Shown here piece by piece: positions 24,530 through 32,917 of a stretch of 50,025 nucleotides of DNA; positions within the stretch are counted from its first letter, which is position 1; every line of letters starts with the position of its first letter. A program made the position numbers and the translations under genes. A model generated the notes under the pieces. That model was not told the DNA's origin. It made no database searches and saw only the letters and a program-made list of their open reading frames with translations. Source of the DNA: Planctomycetota bacterium (GTDB taxonomy: Bacteria > Planctomycetota > UBA1135 > JADKAF01); assembly GCA_016793245.1 (NCBI GenBank), contig JAEUHW010000263.1:1-50025 (forward strand), written 5' to 3'.

Positions 24530-24704
24530 ACCGACACCTCCGACCCGGCAACGCGGCGCGCCGCCGGTACTGCATCAACGGCGCTCGGCCCCGAGGGCCG
24601 CCCCGGAGAGAAAATCCGAGAAACGCGCGCCACTCTGGGGAACGACCTTGCCCTGGAGGGAGGAACCCGAGTTCTCCTCAGGCCCCTTCGCCTCTCCGAG
24701 CACC

Positions 24705-25877
24705 ATGCGCCGCATCCCCTTCGTCGCCCTCGCTCTCCTCGGCCTCGCCGTCGGCGCGCCGCAGCTCTCCGCGCAGCGGATCTGGCGCGCGCGCTTGAGC
24801 GGCGACCAAGTGATTCCGCCGCGCCAGGGCAACGCGCTCGCCTTCGCCGATCTCCTGCTCGACCCCGGGAGCGGAGCCCTCCTCGCGCAGGTCGAGGCGC
24901 CGCTCGGCACCGCCGCCGGCTCGTTCGCGCGCGTGAGGCGCGGAGCGCCCGGAGAGATCCCGGCGGAGATCTTGATCGTGCTCTCGGCGGTCGACCCCTA
25001 CCGCTTCCGCGGCTCGCTGCCGACTCCGCTGCCGGCGCAGCTCGACGAGCTCGCGCGCGGCGAGTGGCACGTGGAGCTCCTGCCTCCGCCGAACATCGGC
25101 TCGACGCCGCTGCTCCGCGGCGCGCTGCACGTCGGCCAGGACTCGTTCCATTTCTCCGGGGACGGAGCGCAGGCGCTGCCGCCGACCGCGAGCACGGGGC
25201 GCTTCTCGGGGAACTTCGGCTTCTCGCCCGACGGCCGCGCGACCTACACGATCTTCGCCAACGCAGGGAGCCCCGTGCTCCACGCCACGCTGCGCTTCGG
25301 CGACGCGACGCGCGAGACCGAGAGCCTCTTCACCTTGCTGCCCAGCATCGGCGGCAACGGGGCGCTCTTCCTCGGCAGCACGCCGGCTCTCAGCGAAGCG
25401 CAGCGCGCGCGCTTCCAGGCGGGCAAGGTCTGGCTCACGATCGCGACGCAGGCCTTTCCCGACTCCGCTACGCAGCCCGGTGGCGAGATGCGCGGAACCC
25501 TTCGCGCCGCGATGCTCGAGTACGGCGTCGGGTCCGGCGCGAATGGCTACGCGCCGCGAGTGCTGAACTTCTTCCCCTGGTCGCCCGGCTCGCTGCTCTG
25601 GATGGGAGTGCAGCACGATCCCACGGGCGGCAGCTTCATCGTGGGCTTCTTCTGCGCGAGCCTCGCTCCGCTCTATCTGCCGCTGCCGGGCCTCGGCGAG
25701 CTCTGGATCGATCCCACGCAAGCGCTGGTCATCCCGCGGCCGAGCTCGGGCATGCTGCAGGGCACCGTGCCCATCGGCGTGCAGCCCGGCCTCTGGGTCT
25801 ACCTTCAGTTCATCGGCCTGGGACCGCAGGCCGAGCCCTATGTGTCGCCGGGTCTCGCGGTGCAGACGGTGTGGTGA
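24705..25877 (+). CDS. Secreted protein with two CHRD domains and C-terminal module
   Basis: A 390-residue exported protein. A signal peptide (residues 1-24, ending PQLSAQ) precedes two CHRD-type repeats: ARLSGDQVIPPRQGNALAFA at 27-150 and FSGDGAQALPPTASTGRFSG with the closing GGEMRGTLRAA at about 150-265. CHRD is a domain of secreted proteins of unclear chemistry in bacteria. The last 110 residues (NFFPWSPGSLLWMGVQ through LPLPGLGELWIDP to IGLGPQ) belong to the recurring C-terminal module of this window. It stands 175 bases after comEC with no clear promoter; a small hairpin CGGCCC/GGGCCG is at 24586-24600. Confidence 0.85.
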   Translation: MRRIPFVALALLGLAVGAPQLSAQRIWRARLSGDQVIPPRQGNALAFADLLLDPGSGALLAQVEAPLGTAAGSFARVRRGAPGEIPAEILIVLSAVDPYRFRGSLPTPLPAQLDELARGEWHVELLPPPNIGSTPLLRGALHVGQDSFHFSGDGAQALPPTASTGRFSGNFGFSPDGRATYTIFANAGSPVLHATLRFGDATRETESLFTLLPSIGGNGALFLGSTPALSEAQRARFQAGKVWLTIATQAFPDSATQPGGEMRGTLRAAMLEYGVGSGANGYAPRVLNFFPWSPGSLLWMGVQHDPTGGSFIVGFFCASLAPLYLPLPGLGELWIDPTQALVIPRPSSGMLQGTVPIGVQPGLWVYLQFIGLGPQAEPYVSPGLAVQTVW

Positions 25878-26008
25878 GAGGCGCTCCTCCGAGCGGGGAT
25901 CCGCTCGCTGGTCTCTCCGAGCGGCACCTCCCCGAAGAGCCGCGGCTCTCGTAGGCTCTGCGCGATCGCCTCTCGCACTCCAGGCCTCCACGCCCGCCGA
26001 GCCGCACC

Positions 26009-26329
26009 ATGGGCCGTCTCGTCATCGCCCTCTACCGCCCCCGCCTCGGCTGCGAGGCGCGCCTGCACGAAGTGCTGCGCGATCACGTGCCCGCGCTGCG
26101 CGCCGAAGGCCTCGTCACCGCGCGCCCCGAGCTACATCTGCGCGCGGCCGATGGCACGGTGCTCGAGATCTTCGAATGGAAGACGGAGCAAAGCTCCGCC
26201 GACGCGCATCACAATGCGACGGTGCAAGCGCTGTGGGCGCGCTTCGAGCAGGTGGCGGAGTTCGTCTCGCTCGCCGATCTGCCCGAGGCGCACCGGCCCT
26301 TCTCCCACTTCGACCCCCTCGTTCCCTGA
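26009..26329 (+). CDS. Small protein, possible ABM-type dimeric alpha/beta-barrel
   Basis: A 106-residue cytoplasmic protein without signal peptide. The layout, a strand (LVIALYRPRLG), a helix (RLHEVLRDHVPALRAEGL), strands (ELHLRAADGTVLEIFEWK) and a helix with conserved-looking HHNATVQALWARFEQVAEF, resembles the antibiotic biosynthesis monooxygenase (ABM) / dimeric alpha-beta barrel fold. I do not recognise a specific family or active site. It lies 131 bases after the CHRD gene and 10 bases before the next exported protein, so it is probably in the same transcript. Confidence 0.65.
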   Translation: MGRLVIALYRPRLGCEARLHEVLRDHVPALRAEGLVTARPELHLRAADGTVLEIFEWKTEQSSADAHHNATVQALWARFEQVAEFVSLADLPEAHRPFSHFDPLVP

Positions 26330-26339
26330 GTTGCTGACC

Positions 26340-27275
26340 ATGCGCCTCGCAAGCTCCCTGCTCTCGGCCGCGCTCTTCGCCGCGGCGCTCGCGGCTCCCG
26401 CTTCGGCCCAGCGCCTCGCGTACGCGGTGAACGACGACGGTCTCCTGAACGGCAGCCTCGCGCTCGGCTGGCCCGTCGCGCAGGCGGCGATGAAGGGCGT
26501 CGCCCCGCGCGCGCTGCAGGTCACGGCGGCGCAGGTCATCACCGGCGAGAGCTCGGGTGCCATGCACCTCGAGATCTGGACCCACGATCCCGCGCTCAAT
26601 CGCCCCGGCACCTCGCTCGGCGCGACGGCGAGCTGGAACCTGACGCGCGTCAATTGCTGGCAGGGCGCCTCGTTCGCCCAGCCCGTCGCCCTCGCCGCGG
26701 GACAGGAGTTCTGGCTCGTGTGGTGGACCACGATGTTCTGCCAGGCCAGCTTCTCGAGCGCGCCGGCGAACGTCGACTACTGCTACTCGGCCGACGGCGG
26801 CTTCACCTGGCAGCAGTCCGCTCCAGGAGTGAACTACACCCAGGCCTGCAAGTACCGCCTCTACGAAGCCGGAAACGTCGGAACCACCCAGCTCTACGGC
26901 GCGGGCAAGCCGGGGACCGGCGGGCTCGTGCCGGCGATCGGCGTCTGCGGTTTCCCCGCCATCGGCAACCCGCTCGACGTAACCCTCGACCTCGCCGCGC
27001 GCCGCGCGCCGGCGATCCTGCTCGTCGGCTCGCAGTGGAATGCGCCCCTCGGGCCCGCCGGCACCCTGCTGGTGATCCCCGTCGGCCAGATCCCGGTCAC
27101 CACCGGAAGCATCTTCTCTCCGGCCCCGCTGTCGGGGGCCGCGACGTTATCCTTTGCGGTCCCGTTCGACCCCACGCTGCGCGGGGCGCCCGTCGCGCTG
27201 CAGTGGTGGATCCTCGACGCGGGTGCCGTGGAGAGCCTCGCGCACTCCGACGGCGCGCTCGTGACGCTCGGCTGA
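26340..27275 (+). CDS. Secreted protein of unknown function with C-terminal module
   Basis: A 311-residue exported protein. The signal peptide is residues 1-23 (LLSAALFAAALAAPASA). Residues 25-175 form a Trp-rich, probably beta-sandwich domain with several cysteines (RVNCWQGASFAQPVAL, EFWLVWWTTMFCQ, DYCYSADGGFTWQQ). From about residue 182 (GTTQLYGAGKPGTGGLVPAI) to the end it has the window's recurring C-terminal module (DLAARRAPAILLVGSQ, VPFDPTLRGAPVALQWWILD). I do not recognise a catalytic family. Ten bases separate it from the ABM-like gene. Confidence 0.8.
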   Translation: MRLASSLLSAALFAAALAAPASAQRLAYAVNDDGLLNGSLALGWPVAQAAMKGVAPRALQVTAAQVITGESSGAMHLEIWTHDPALNRPGTSLGATASWNLTRVNCWQGASFAQPVALAAGQEFWLVWWTTMFCQASFSSAPANVDYCYSADGGFTWQQSAPGVNYTQACKYRLYEAGNVGTTQLYGAGKPGTGGLVPAIGVCGFPAIGNPLDVTLDLAARRAPAILLVGSQWNAPLGPAGTLLVIPVGQIPVTTGSIFSPAPLSGAATLSFAVPFDPTLRGAPVALQWWILDAGAVESLAHSDGALVTLG

Positions 27276-27357
27276 TCCACCCCACCCGCGGATCGCCGCG
27301 CTCGCGCGCTCCCTGCACGTCTACGAGCTCGGCCGCTCGAAAGCCCCCACCTTCCGC

Positions 27358-29088
27358 TTGCAAGCCCTTCGCTCCCTTCGGTCCGCCGCTCGCGCGGCGG
27401 CCTTGCTGATCTCGTTCCTCGCGAGCGCGAGCACGCTCCTCGCGCAGGCCCCGGTCGTGAGCTACGGCGCGGAGCTGGAACGCCTCGCTTCCGCGAGTGT
27501 CAGCGCGAGCGGCGCCGCGTGGGCGATCGACCTCACGATGCAGGCCGACAACGCCGACGCGGGACTGCCGAGCAGCTTCCGCCGCTGGTGGGCCTGCACG
27601 ATCAGCGGGTGGAACAGCGCGAGCGCGCAGACCTTCAACGTGCGCGTGCTGAACGCCGGCTACACCGACGTGATCCTGCCGGTCTGGCGCCTGCGCAACG
27701 TCGGCAGCGCGAGCTTCGGCCCGTGGCAGCGCGTGCCCCTCTCGGCACTCCCGACCGTCTCCGGCAGCACGCATCGCTTCACCTTGCCGGTGCCCGCGGG
27801 GACCAGCGCGCTACAGCTCGCGAAGTTCTTCCCTTTCGGCGTGAGCGACAAGGATGTCTGGCTCGCGCAGGTGCAGGCGACCGCCGGTCCGCGTCTACGC
27901 CGCGTGCTGAACCTCGGCACCTCGCTGCTCGGTCGCGCGATCGAGCTGCTGGAGCTCTCGGATCCGGCGACACCCGATCGATTCAAACGCCGCGCGTGGA
28001 TCCACTCGGGCATCCACCCCTCGGAGAGCACGAGCTACTTCGCCGTGCAGGGCTTGGTCGAGTTCCTGCTCTCCAGCGACAGCCGCGCACGAGTGCTGCT
28101 CGCCGACGCGATCGTCGACCTCGTGCCGATGGCGAATCCCGACGGCGTCTTCCTCGGCAACTACCGCACGAACGCCGCCAGCGTGAACCTGGAAGAGCAG
28201 TGGGCCGCGCCGTACGGCTCCGCCGTGCCCGAGATCGTGGCGCTGCGCACGGCGATCGAGCAGCGCATGGGAACGCCCGCGAGCCCGGGCCCGAATCCCA
28301 TCGAAGTGCTGCTCAACTTGCACAGCTCGCACAACGTCACCTATCCCTTCCACTTCCGGCACAGCGCGAACGCGAGCTTCGACCTCGTCGCGAATCGCAG
28401 CGGGGTCATCCCGAGCGTGAACGCTCTCGAGACGCGCTGGATCGATGCTCTGCGCGCGCGCTCGCCGTTCGCGAACCTCGGCACGACGCAGTCCTCGAGC
28501 TGTGGCTCGCCGACGCGGCCGTTCGTCGAGTGCATGTGCCACGACCGCTGGACGATCCAGCCGAGTTGGCCGGCGCCGGTGATGGCGATCACCTTGGAAG
28601 GGACCTATGCGCGCGGTCCCGTCGGGACGAGCTGGAGCACACCGGACGACTACCGGCAGCTCGGCCACGAGATGGGCTTGGCGCTCGTCGATCATCTCGG
28701 CTTGCTGCCTGGCCTCTACGCCGAGCCGCAGAGCAGCGGCTGCGTCGGCGCGCCGAGCTTCCACGCGCGCGCGTTCGGCCCCAGCCTCGCGCGCTCGATC
28801 GAGCTCCGCGGCGCGGGCCTGACACCGGGCGGTCTCGGCGCGCTCGTCCTCGGCAACTCGCCGCTCGGGCTCCCACTCCCGCCGTTCGGCTGCACGCTCG
28901 ATCGCGTGCCGGACTTGAGCTTCGCCGTCGTCGCCGACGCGCAGGGCGAAGTGCGGCTCGCGTTCCCCTACCCGCCGCTGCCGGCCTTCGCGCTCGACGC
29001 ACAGCTCCTGCATCTCCGCGATCTCGCGGGCTCTCCCGCGTTCTTCACCTCGCCGTTGCAACGCCTGCACTTGGTACCGGCCTTCTGA
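27358..29088 (+). CDS. Secreted M14-type (zinc carboxypeptidase-like) peptidase with C-terminal module
   Basis: A 576-residue exported protein. Signal peptide 1-30 (ALLISFLASASTLLAQ). Residues 35-185 are an N-terminal beta domain as in cytosolic-carboxypeptidase-type M14 enzymes. The peptidase domain has zinc ligands H220 and E223 (IHSGIHPSES), MANPDGVFLGNYRTN (259-272), third ligand H322 (LLNLHSSH) and the catalytic Glu in AITLEGTY. The usual DLNRQW at the substrate-binding Asn-Arg is NLEEQW here, which suggests altered substrate. After residue 455 the recurring C-terminal module follows (PLPPFGCTLDRVPDLSFAV). The start is a TTG that gives a clean signal peptide; no ATG fits. Confidence 0.82.
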   Translation: MQALRSLRSAARAAALLISFLASASTLLAQAPVVSYGAELERLASASVSASGAAWAIDLTMQADNADAGLPSSFRRWWACTISGWNSASAQTFNVRVLNAGYTDVILPVWRLRNVGSASFGPWQRVPLSALPTVSGSTHRFTLPVPAGTSALQLAKFFPFGVSDKDVWLAQVQATAGPRLRRVLNLGTSLLGRAIELLELSDPATPDRFKRRAWIHSGIHPSESTSYFAVQGLVEFLLSSDSRARVLLADAIVDLVPMANPDGVFLGNYRTNAASVNLEEQWAAPYGSAVPEIVALRTAIEQRMGTPASPGPNPIEVLLNLHSSHNVTYPFHFRHSANASFDLVANRSGVIPSVNALETRWIDALRARSPFANLGTTQSSSCGSPTRPFVECMCHDRWTIQPSWPAPVMAITLEGTYARGPVGTSWSTPDDYRQLGHEMGLALVDHLGLLPGLYAEPQSSGCVGAPSFHARAFGPSLARSIELRGAGLTPGGLGALVLGNSPLGLPLPPFGCTLDRVPDLSFAVVADAQGEVRLAFPYPPLPAFALDAQLLHLRDLAGSPAFFTSPLQRLHLVPAF

Positions 29089-29145
29089 TTCTCCGTGGCA
29101 GCGCAGCTCCTCGCCTTCGTTCCCTCGCCCCGCACCCGCCTGAAC

Positions 29146-31719
29146 ATGAGATCCACGTCGTACCTGCTCGTCGCCCTCGCCATCGCCTCCGTCGCGCGCG
29201 GGCAGAACCAATCGCCGCTCGCGCCGCGCATCAGCGAGCCCACGGCGAACTGGGTGAACGTCCACCCGCAGGACGTGCACATGGAGACGCTGGGCTTGCA
29301 GGATCCGGACCCGGGCGATGCGCACACGGCGACCGACTGGGAGCTCGTGCAGCTCTCGAATTCCGTCCGCGTGTGGAGCTTCCTCGGCGCGGGCACGACG
29401 CATCTCCAGCACGTGCACCTGGGCGACGGCGTCTTCGAAGGGCCGCTCGCGGGTTGGGCGACGCTCGACGAAGAAGCGGGCTATCGGCTGCGCGTGCGTC
29501 ATCGCGATGCAAGCGGCGATCCGGCGACGGAATGGAGCCCTTGGAGCGAGCGCTCGTTCTACACGACGCGCGCGACGGGCAATACGGCGCTCGAGCTCGG
29601 CGACATCGCCGCGGTGCCCGCGCCGAGTTGGAACGATGATCTCGGCGCGGCGATCGACTTGCCCTTCTACGGGCCGACGCCCGCGGAGATGCGCCTCGAA
29701 GCCGCGACGGGTCCGCTGCTGCTGCGCCTCCGCGCGCAGAGTGCCAGCGGCAACGCCGTGACCAACCCTCCGGCGATCACAGCGCACATCCCGCTGCGCA
29801 TCGTGTTCGAGAGCGGCTCGCAAGCGCTCGCGCTGCCGCCGAGCGTGCTGCGCGTCGCGGAAGCGGGCTGCGACGTGCATCGCATCTTGCTGCCGGCGAT
29901 CAACCTCGCCGCGGGCGCGCGCTCGGACTACTGGGTGAGCTTGCAAGGCACCACCTATCTCGGCAACGCAGGCCAGACCGCGCCGAGCTGGTCGCTGCTC
30001 GCGCGCGGACCGCGCGTACCGTGGCTCGCGCGCGAGGTGGGTTACGAAGTCGAGGAAGTCGCGGGCGGTTTGCGCCTGCCGGTGAACCTCGCGTTCCACC
30101 CGAACGCCGCGAACGCGGGCCCGCTCGATCCCTTCGTCTACGTGGTCGAGCTCTACGGCACGATCAAGACCGTGCTGAAGAACGGCACGGTGCTCGACTA
30201 CGCGACGAACCTGCTGAACTACGTGCCGAACGGAGTGTTCCCCGGCGCGGGTGAGCAAGGGCTCACGGGCATCGCCGTCGATCCCGCGACGGGCGATCTC
30301 TTCGTCGGCCGCCTCTCCTACGTCGCGGCCTCGGGCAGCCACGAGCCCAGCATCGTGCGCTTGACCAGCATCGACGGTGGACGCACTTCGATTTCGCGCA
30401 GCGTCGTGCTCAACATGCCCGGCGAGTGGCAAGCGCAGTCGCACCAGATCTCGAACTTGGAGATCGTGGGCGGCAAGCTCTACGCGCACATGGGCGACGG
30501 CTTCGTCACCGCCACCGCGCTCAATCTCGACTCGTTCCGCGGCAAGGTGCTCTGCCTCGAGCTCTCCGGTGCCGCCTCGCCCACGAACCCGTTCTACAAC
30601 GCCGCGAACGGCATCACGGCGCGCGACTACATCTACGCGTACGGTTTGCGCAATCCCTTCGGCGGCGGCTACCGCGCGGCGGACGGCTTCCGCTACGAAG
30701 TCGAGAACGGCCCCACGGTCGATCGCTTCGCGCGCATCGAGCCCGGGGCCAACTACGGCTTCGACGGCAGCGACACCAGCATGGCGATCCGCGCGATCTT
30801 CAACTGGAGCCCCGCGACGGCGCCGGTGAACGTGGTCTTCGTGCAGCCCTCGACCTTCGGCGGCAGTGGCTTCCCCGCGTCGAAGCAGGACCGCGCCTTC
30901 GTTACCGAGTCCGGTCCGACGTATGCCACGGGCACGCAGACGCGCGGCAAGGCGATCAGCGAGTTCGCGATGGACCTGAATGGCAATCGCATCGCCGGCC
31001 CGATCCCCTTCGTCGAGTACGTGGGCACGGGACACGCGACCGCGGTCGGCTTGGCGGCCGGACCCGACGGCCTCTACTTCACCGAGCTCTATCGCGACGC
31101 GGGCGGCGCGGGTCCGAGCGCCGTGGGCGCGCGGCTCCTGCGCGTGCGCTTCACCGCCGCGGACGACTGCGACGGCAACGGGCTCAGCGACGCCTGCGAG
31201 ATCGCCGTGGGCGCGCAGCCGGACTGCAACGGCAACAGCTTCCCCGACGCCTGCGACCTCTCGAGCGGGCGCTCGCGCGACTTCGACGCGAACGGCCGCC
31301 CCGACACCTGCGATCCGCTGGAGGCGGACCGCGACACCGTCTCCATCGCGAGCGGCGGCTCGGTCGCGTTCTCGCTGCACCCCGACCTCGCGTACGCGAA
31401 TCGCCCCTACCTGCTGGTGGGCTCGGCCAGCGGCACGCAGCCGGGCACCCCGTTCGGCAGCGTGGTGCTCCCGCTCAACGTGATCGGCGACCTCTGGTTC
31501 CAGATCACGCTGAGCTTCCCGAACAGCGCGTTGCTCACCACCAGCTTCGCCAACCTGAATGGCGCCGCGCGCGGCAATGCCGCGCTCGTCGTGCCGCCGG
31601 CACTCGGACCGCAGTTCCTCGGCCTCGAGCTGCACCACGCGTACGTGCTCTTCGATCCCGCCGCGGGCTTCGCGATCGACTTCGCGAGCAATGCAATGCC
31701 GCTCCAACTCGTGCTCTGA
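29146..31719 (+). CDS. Secreted GSDH/sorbosone dehydrogenase-type beta-propeller protein, copy 1
   Basis: An 857-residue exported protein. Signal peptide 1-19 (SYLLVALAIASVARG), then Fn3-like and beta-sandwich regions (22-300), then a six-bladed propeller of the PQQ-dependent sugar dehydrogenase type (about 300-650): GIAVDPATGDLFVGRL, QSHQISNLEIVGGKLYAHMG with the His at the catalytic-base position, and YIYAYGLRNPFGGG. Two calcium-binding dockerin-like repeats follow (DDCDGNGLSDACEI, DCNGNSFPDACDL), then a C-terminal beta module (FSLHPDLAYANRPYLLVG to the end). Whether it binds PQQ is not shown. It is the first member of a duplicated propeller/lipoprotein pair. Confidence 0.85.
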   Translation: MRSTSYLLVALAIASVARGQNQSPLAPRISEPTANWVNVHPQDVHMETLGLQDPDPGDAHTATDWELVQLSNSVRVWSFLGAGTTHLQHVHLGDGVFEGPLAGWATLDEEAGYRLRVRHRDASGDPATEWSPWSERSFYTTRATGNTALELGDIAAVPAPSWNDDLGAAIDLPFYGPTPAEMRLEAATGPLLLRLRAQSASGNAVTNPPAITAHIPLRIVFESGSQALALPPSVLRVAEAGCDVHRILLPAINLAAGARSDYWVSLQGTTYLGNAGQTAPSWSLLARGPRVPWLAREVGYEVEEVAGGLRLPVNLAFHPNAANAGPLDPFVYVVELYGTIKTVLKNGTVLDYATNLLNYVPNGVFPGAGEQGLTGIAVDPATGDLFVGRLSYVAASGSHEPSIVRLTSIDGGRTSISRSVVLNMPGEWQAQSHQISNLEIVGGKLYAHMGDGFVTATALNLDSFRGKVLCLELSGAASPTNPFYNAANGITARDYIYAYGLRNPFGGGYRAADGFRYEVENGPTVDRFARIEPGANYGFDGSDTSMAIRAIFNWSPATAPVNVVFVQPSTFGGSGFPASKQDRAFVTESGPTYATGTQTRGKAISEFAMDLNGNRIAGPIPFVEYVGTGHATAVGLAAGPDGLYFTELYRDAGGAGPSAVGARLLRVRFTAADDCDGNGLSDACEIAVGAQPDCNGNSFPDACDLSSGRSRDFDANGRPDTCDPLEADRDTVSIASGGSVAFSLHPDLAYANRPYLLVGSASGTQPGTPFGSVVLPLNVIGDLWFQITLSFPNSALLTTSFANLNGAARGNAALVVPPALGPQFLGLELHHAYVLFDPAAGFAIDFASNAMPLQLVL

Positions 31720-31724
31720 ACCCG

Positions 31725-31759
31725 CGGCGGCCGCATGCGCTCCTAGCCGCCGAGGAAAG
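31725..31759 (+). promoter_or_regulatory. Hairpin abutting the Shine-Dalgarno of lipoprotein copy 1
   Basis: CGGCGGC (31725-31731) and GCCGCCG (31746-31752) form a 7-base stem that ends immediately before the ribosome binding site AGGAAAG (31753-31759) of the lipoprotein gene. The 43-base spacer is almost identical to 32875-32917 in front of the second copy. It could limit translation or mark the end of the propeller transcript. Confidence 0.4.
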
Positions 31760-31762
31760 CAC

Positions 31763-32728
31763 ATGCGCCACCGCACCGGCTCCGCGATCTCCACGGCTCT
31801 GCTCTCCACCGCCAGCGCGCTGCTGATCGTGAGCTGCGCGCCGCGCGCGACGCAGCCTCCCCGCGAGGACGCGCGCGCCGTCGCGGAGCGCTTCGTCGCG
31901 GCGTTCTCGGAAGGCGACCAGGAGGAACTGCGCGCGCTGTTCGCCGAAGAGGTGCAGTGGGACTTGCGCGGGATCTGGAGTCGTGAGGGCGTCGGACGCG
32001 ACGCGCTGCTCGAGGTGCTGCGGATGTTCCGCGAGAGAGTCCCCGACGTGCGCCTCGAGTCCTACGAGGTCTTCGTCGACGGCGAGATCGCCATGGTCTG
32101 CGGACGCCTGCGCGGAGCCTTCGCGCCCTCGGTGCAGTCGCTGACGAGCACGATGGAGAGCTCGCTCCACGGCGATGCGAGCGTGCGCTTGCGGCTCCGA
32201 GGTGCGCGGATCGAAGCTCTGCGTTGGGCCGGAGATTCGATGACGGTGGAGGAGACGCCGAGCGAGGATCCGCCGGAAGCAACCGACGAGATCGCGTGGG
32301 TCACCGCGGCTCTGGATCTCGCGGGGCCCGCGCGCGCGATCACGCTCGATCCCTACCCGTCCCAGAGAGATCCGCTGGAACCCGAGCTCGATCCGAGGAG
32401 CGGGGAACGCCTGAGGTTCGAGGAGTTCTCGGTCACGGGATCCGCACCGATCGAGGACGAGAGCCAGCGTCGGGAGCTGAGCCGCCTGCTCTATCGCGGC
32501 CTCTACTTCGGCGACGGGGGAGCGAACTGCTTCCAACCGCGCCACGCGCTCGAGATCGACTGGCAGGGCCAGAAGCTCTGGGTCGTGATCTGCTTCGAGT
32601 GCTCCCGAGGCTACGTGGAGGGACTGGGCGGGAGGATCGTGCCGTTCGATATCGGCAGTCCGTCCGAGCCCGGCTTCAGCGAGATCTACCGTGCCCTCGG
32701 CCTCACCCTCGCGCCTAAGATCGACTAG
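31763..32728 (+). CDS. Lipoprotein with NTF2/SnoaL-like domain and CFxPRH...ICFEC domain, copy 1
   Basis: A 321-residue protein. The signal ends in a lipobox IVSC at Cys 25, so it is probably lipid-anchored in the envelope. Residues 35-150 look like an NTF2/SnoaL-type alpha+beta cone (DARAVAERFVAAFSEGDQEE, EVQWDLRGIWSREGVGRDAL, VFVDGEIAMVCGRLRG). The C-terminal half has TLDPYPSQRDPLEPELDP, a FEEFSVTGSAPIED region, and the striking CFQPRHALEI ... WVVICFECSRGYVEG with three cysteines and a histidine; I know similar CFxPRH/ICFEC stretches in unannotated proteins but no function. AGGAAAG precedes the ATG. It has a paralogue at 32918-33889. Confidence 0.85.
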   Translation: MRHRTGSAISTALLSTASALLIVSCAPRATQPPREDARAVAERFVAAFSEGDQEELRALFAEEVQWDLRGIWSREGVGRDALLEVLRMFRERVPDVRLESYEVFVDGEIAMVCGRLRGAFAPSVQSLTSTMESSLHGDASVRLRLRGARIEALRWAGDSMTVEETPSEDPPEATDEIAWVTAALDLAGPARAITLDPYPSQRDPLEPELDPRSGERLRFEEFSVTGSAPIEDESQRRELSRLLYRGLYFGDGGANCFQPRHALEIDWQGQKLWVVICFECSRGYVEGLGGRIVPFDIGSPSEPGFSEIYRALGLTLAPKID

Positions 32729-32752
32729 CTCGGCCCCAGGACGCACCCGCCC

Positions 32753-32874
32753 ATGTCACTAGGGCCGCGGTTCCTCGGCATCCAGCTCACCACGCCGATG
32801 TACTCTTCGATCCCGCCGCGGGCTTCGCGATCGACTTCGCGAGCAACGCGATGCCGCTCCAGCTCGTGCTCTGA
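32753..32874 (+). pseudogene. Scar of a deleted third GSDH-type propeller gene
   Basis: The stretch before 32755 (stop of lipoprotein 1, 24-base spacer, ATG) matches 33885-33916, the junction of lipoprotein 2 and propeller copy 2. Right after this ATG the sequence jumps to the 3' end of a propeller gene: it codes LGPRFLGIQL (copy 1 has LGPQFLGLEL), loses one base, and in the shifted frame continues FDPAAGFAIDFASNAMPL... to the same stop as copy 1 (TGA 32872-32874). About 2.4 kb of the gene is missing. What follows equals the spacer before lipoprotein 1. The open frame from this ATG runs on into lipoprotein 2, but the latter's own start is better. Confidence 0.85.
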
Positions 32875-32879
32875 ACCCG

Positions 32880-32913
32880 CGGCGGCCGCATGCGCTTCTA
32901 GCCGCCGAGGAAG
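32880..32913 (+). promoter_or_regulatory. Hairpin abutting the Shine-Dalgarno of lipoprotein copy 2
   Basis: The stem CGGCGGC (32880-32886) / GCCGCCG (32901-32907) is the duplicate of the element at 31725-31752. The ribosome binding site AGGAAGG follows directly. The stem is conserved between the copies while bases in the loop and after it differ. Confidence 0.4.
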
Positions 32914-32917
32914 GAAC

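Noticed and set aside
24586..24600. CGGCCC/GGGCCG hairpin after comEC as a terminator
   Set aside because: A 6-base stem with a 3-base loop and no T-run is expected by chance at this GC content.
27895..31809. A minus-strand open frame of about 1,300 codons
   Set aside because: It lies antisense to the M14-type and propeller genes, is made mostly of Arg, Ala, Glu and Val, and has no signal or domain; in GC-rich DNA the frame opposite a gene often stays open.
32753..32917. N-terminal extension of lipoprotein 2 from the ATG at 32753
   Set aside because: The extension is the frameshifted propeller remnant and would bury the lipobox signal; the ATG at 32918 has a good ribosome binding site and the same start as the paralogue.
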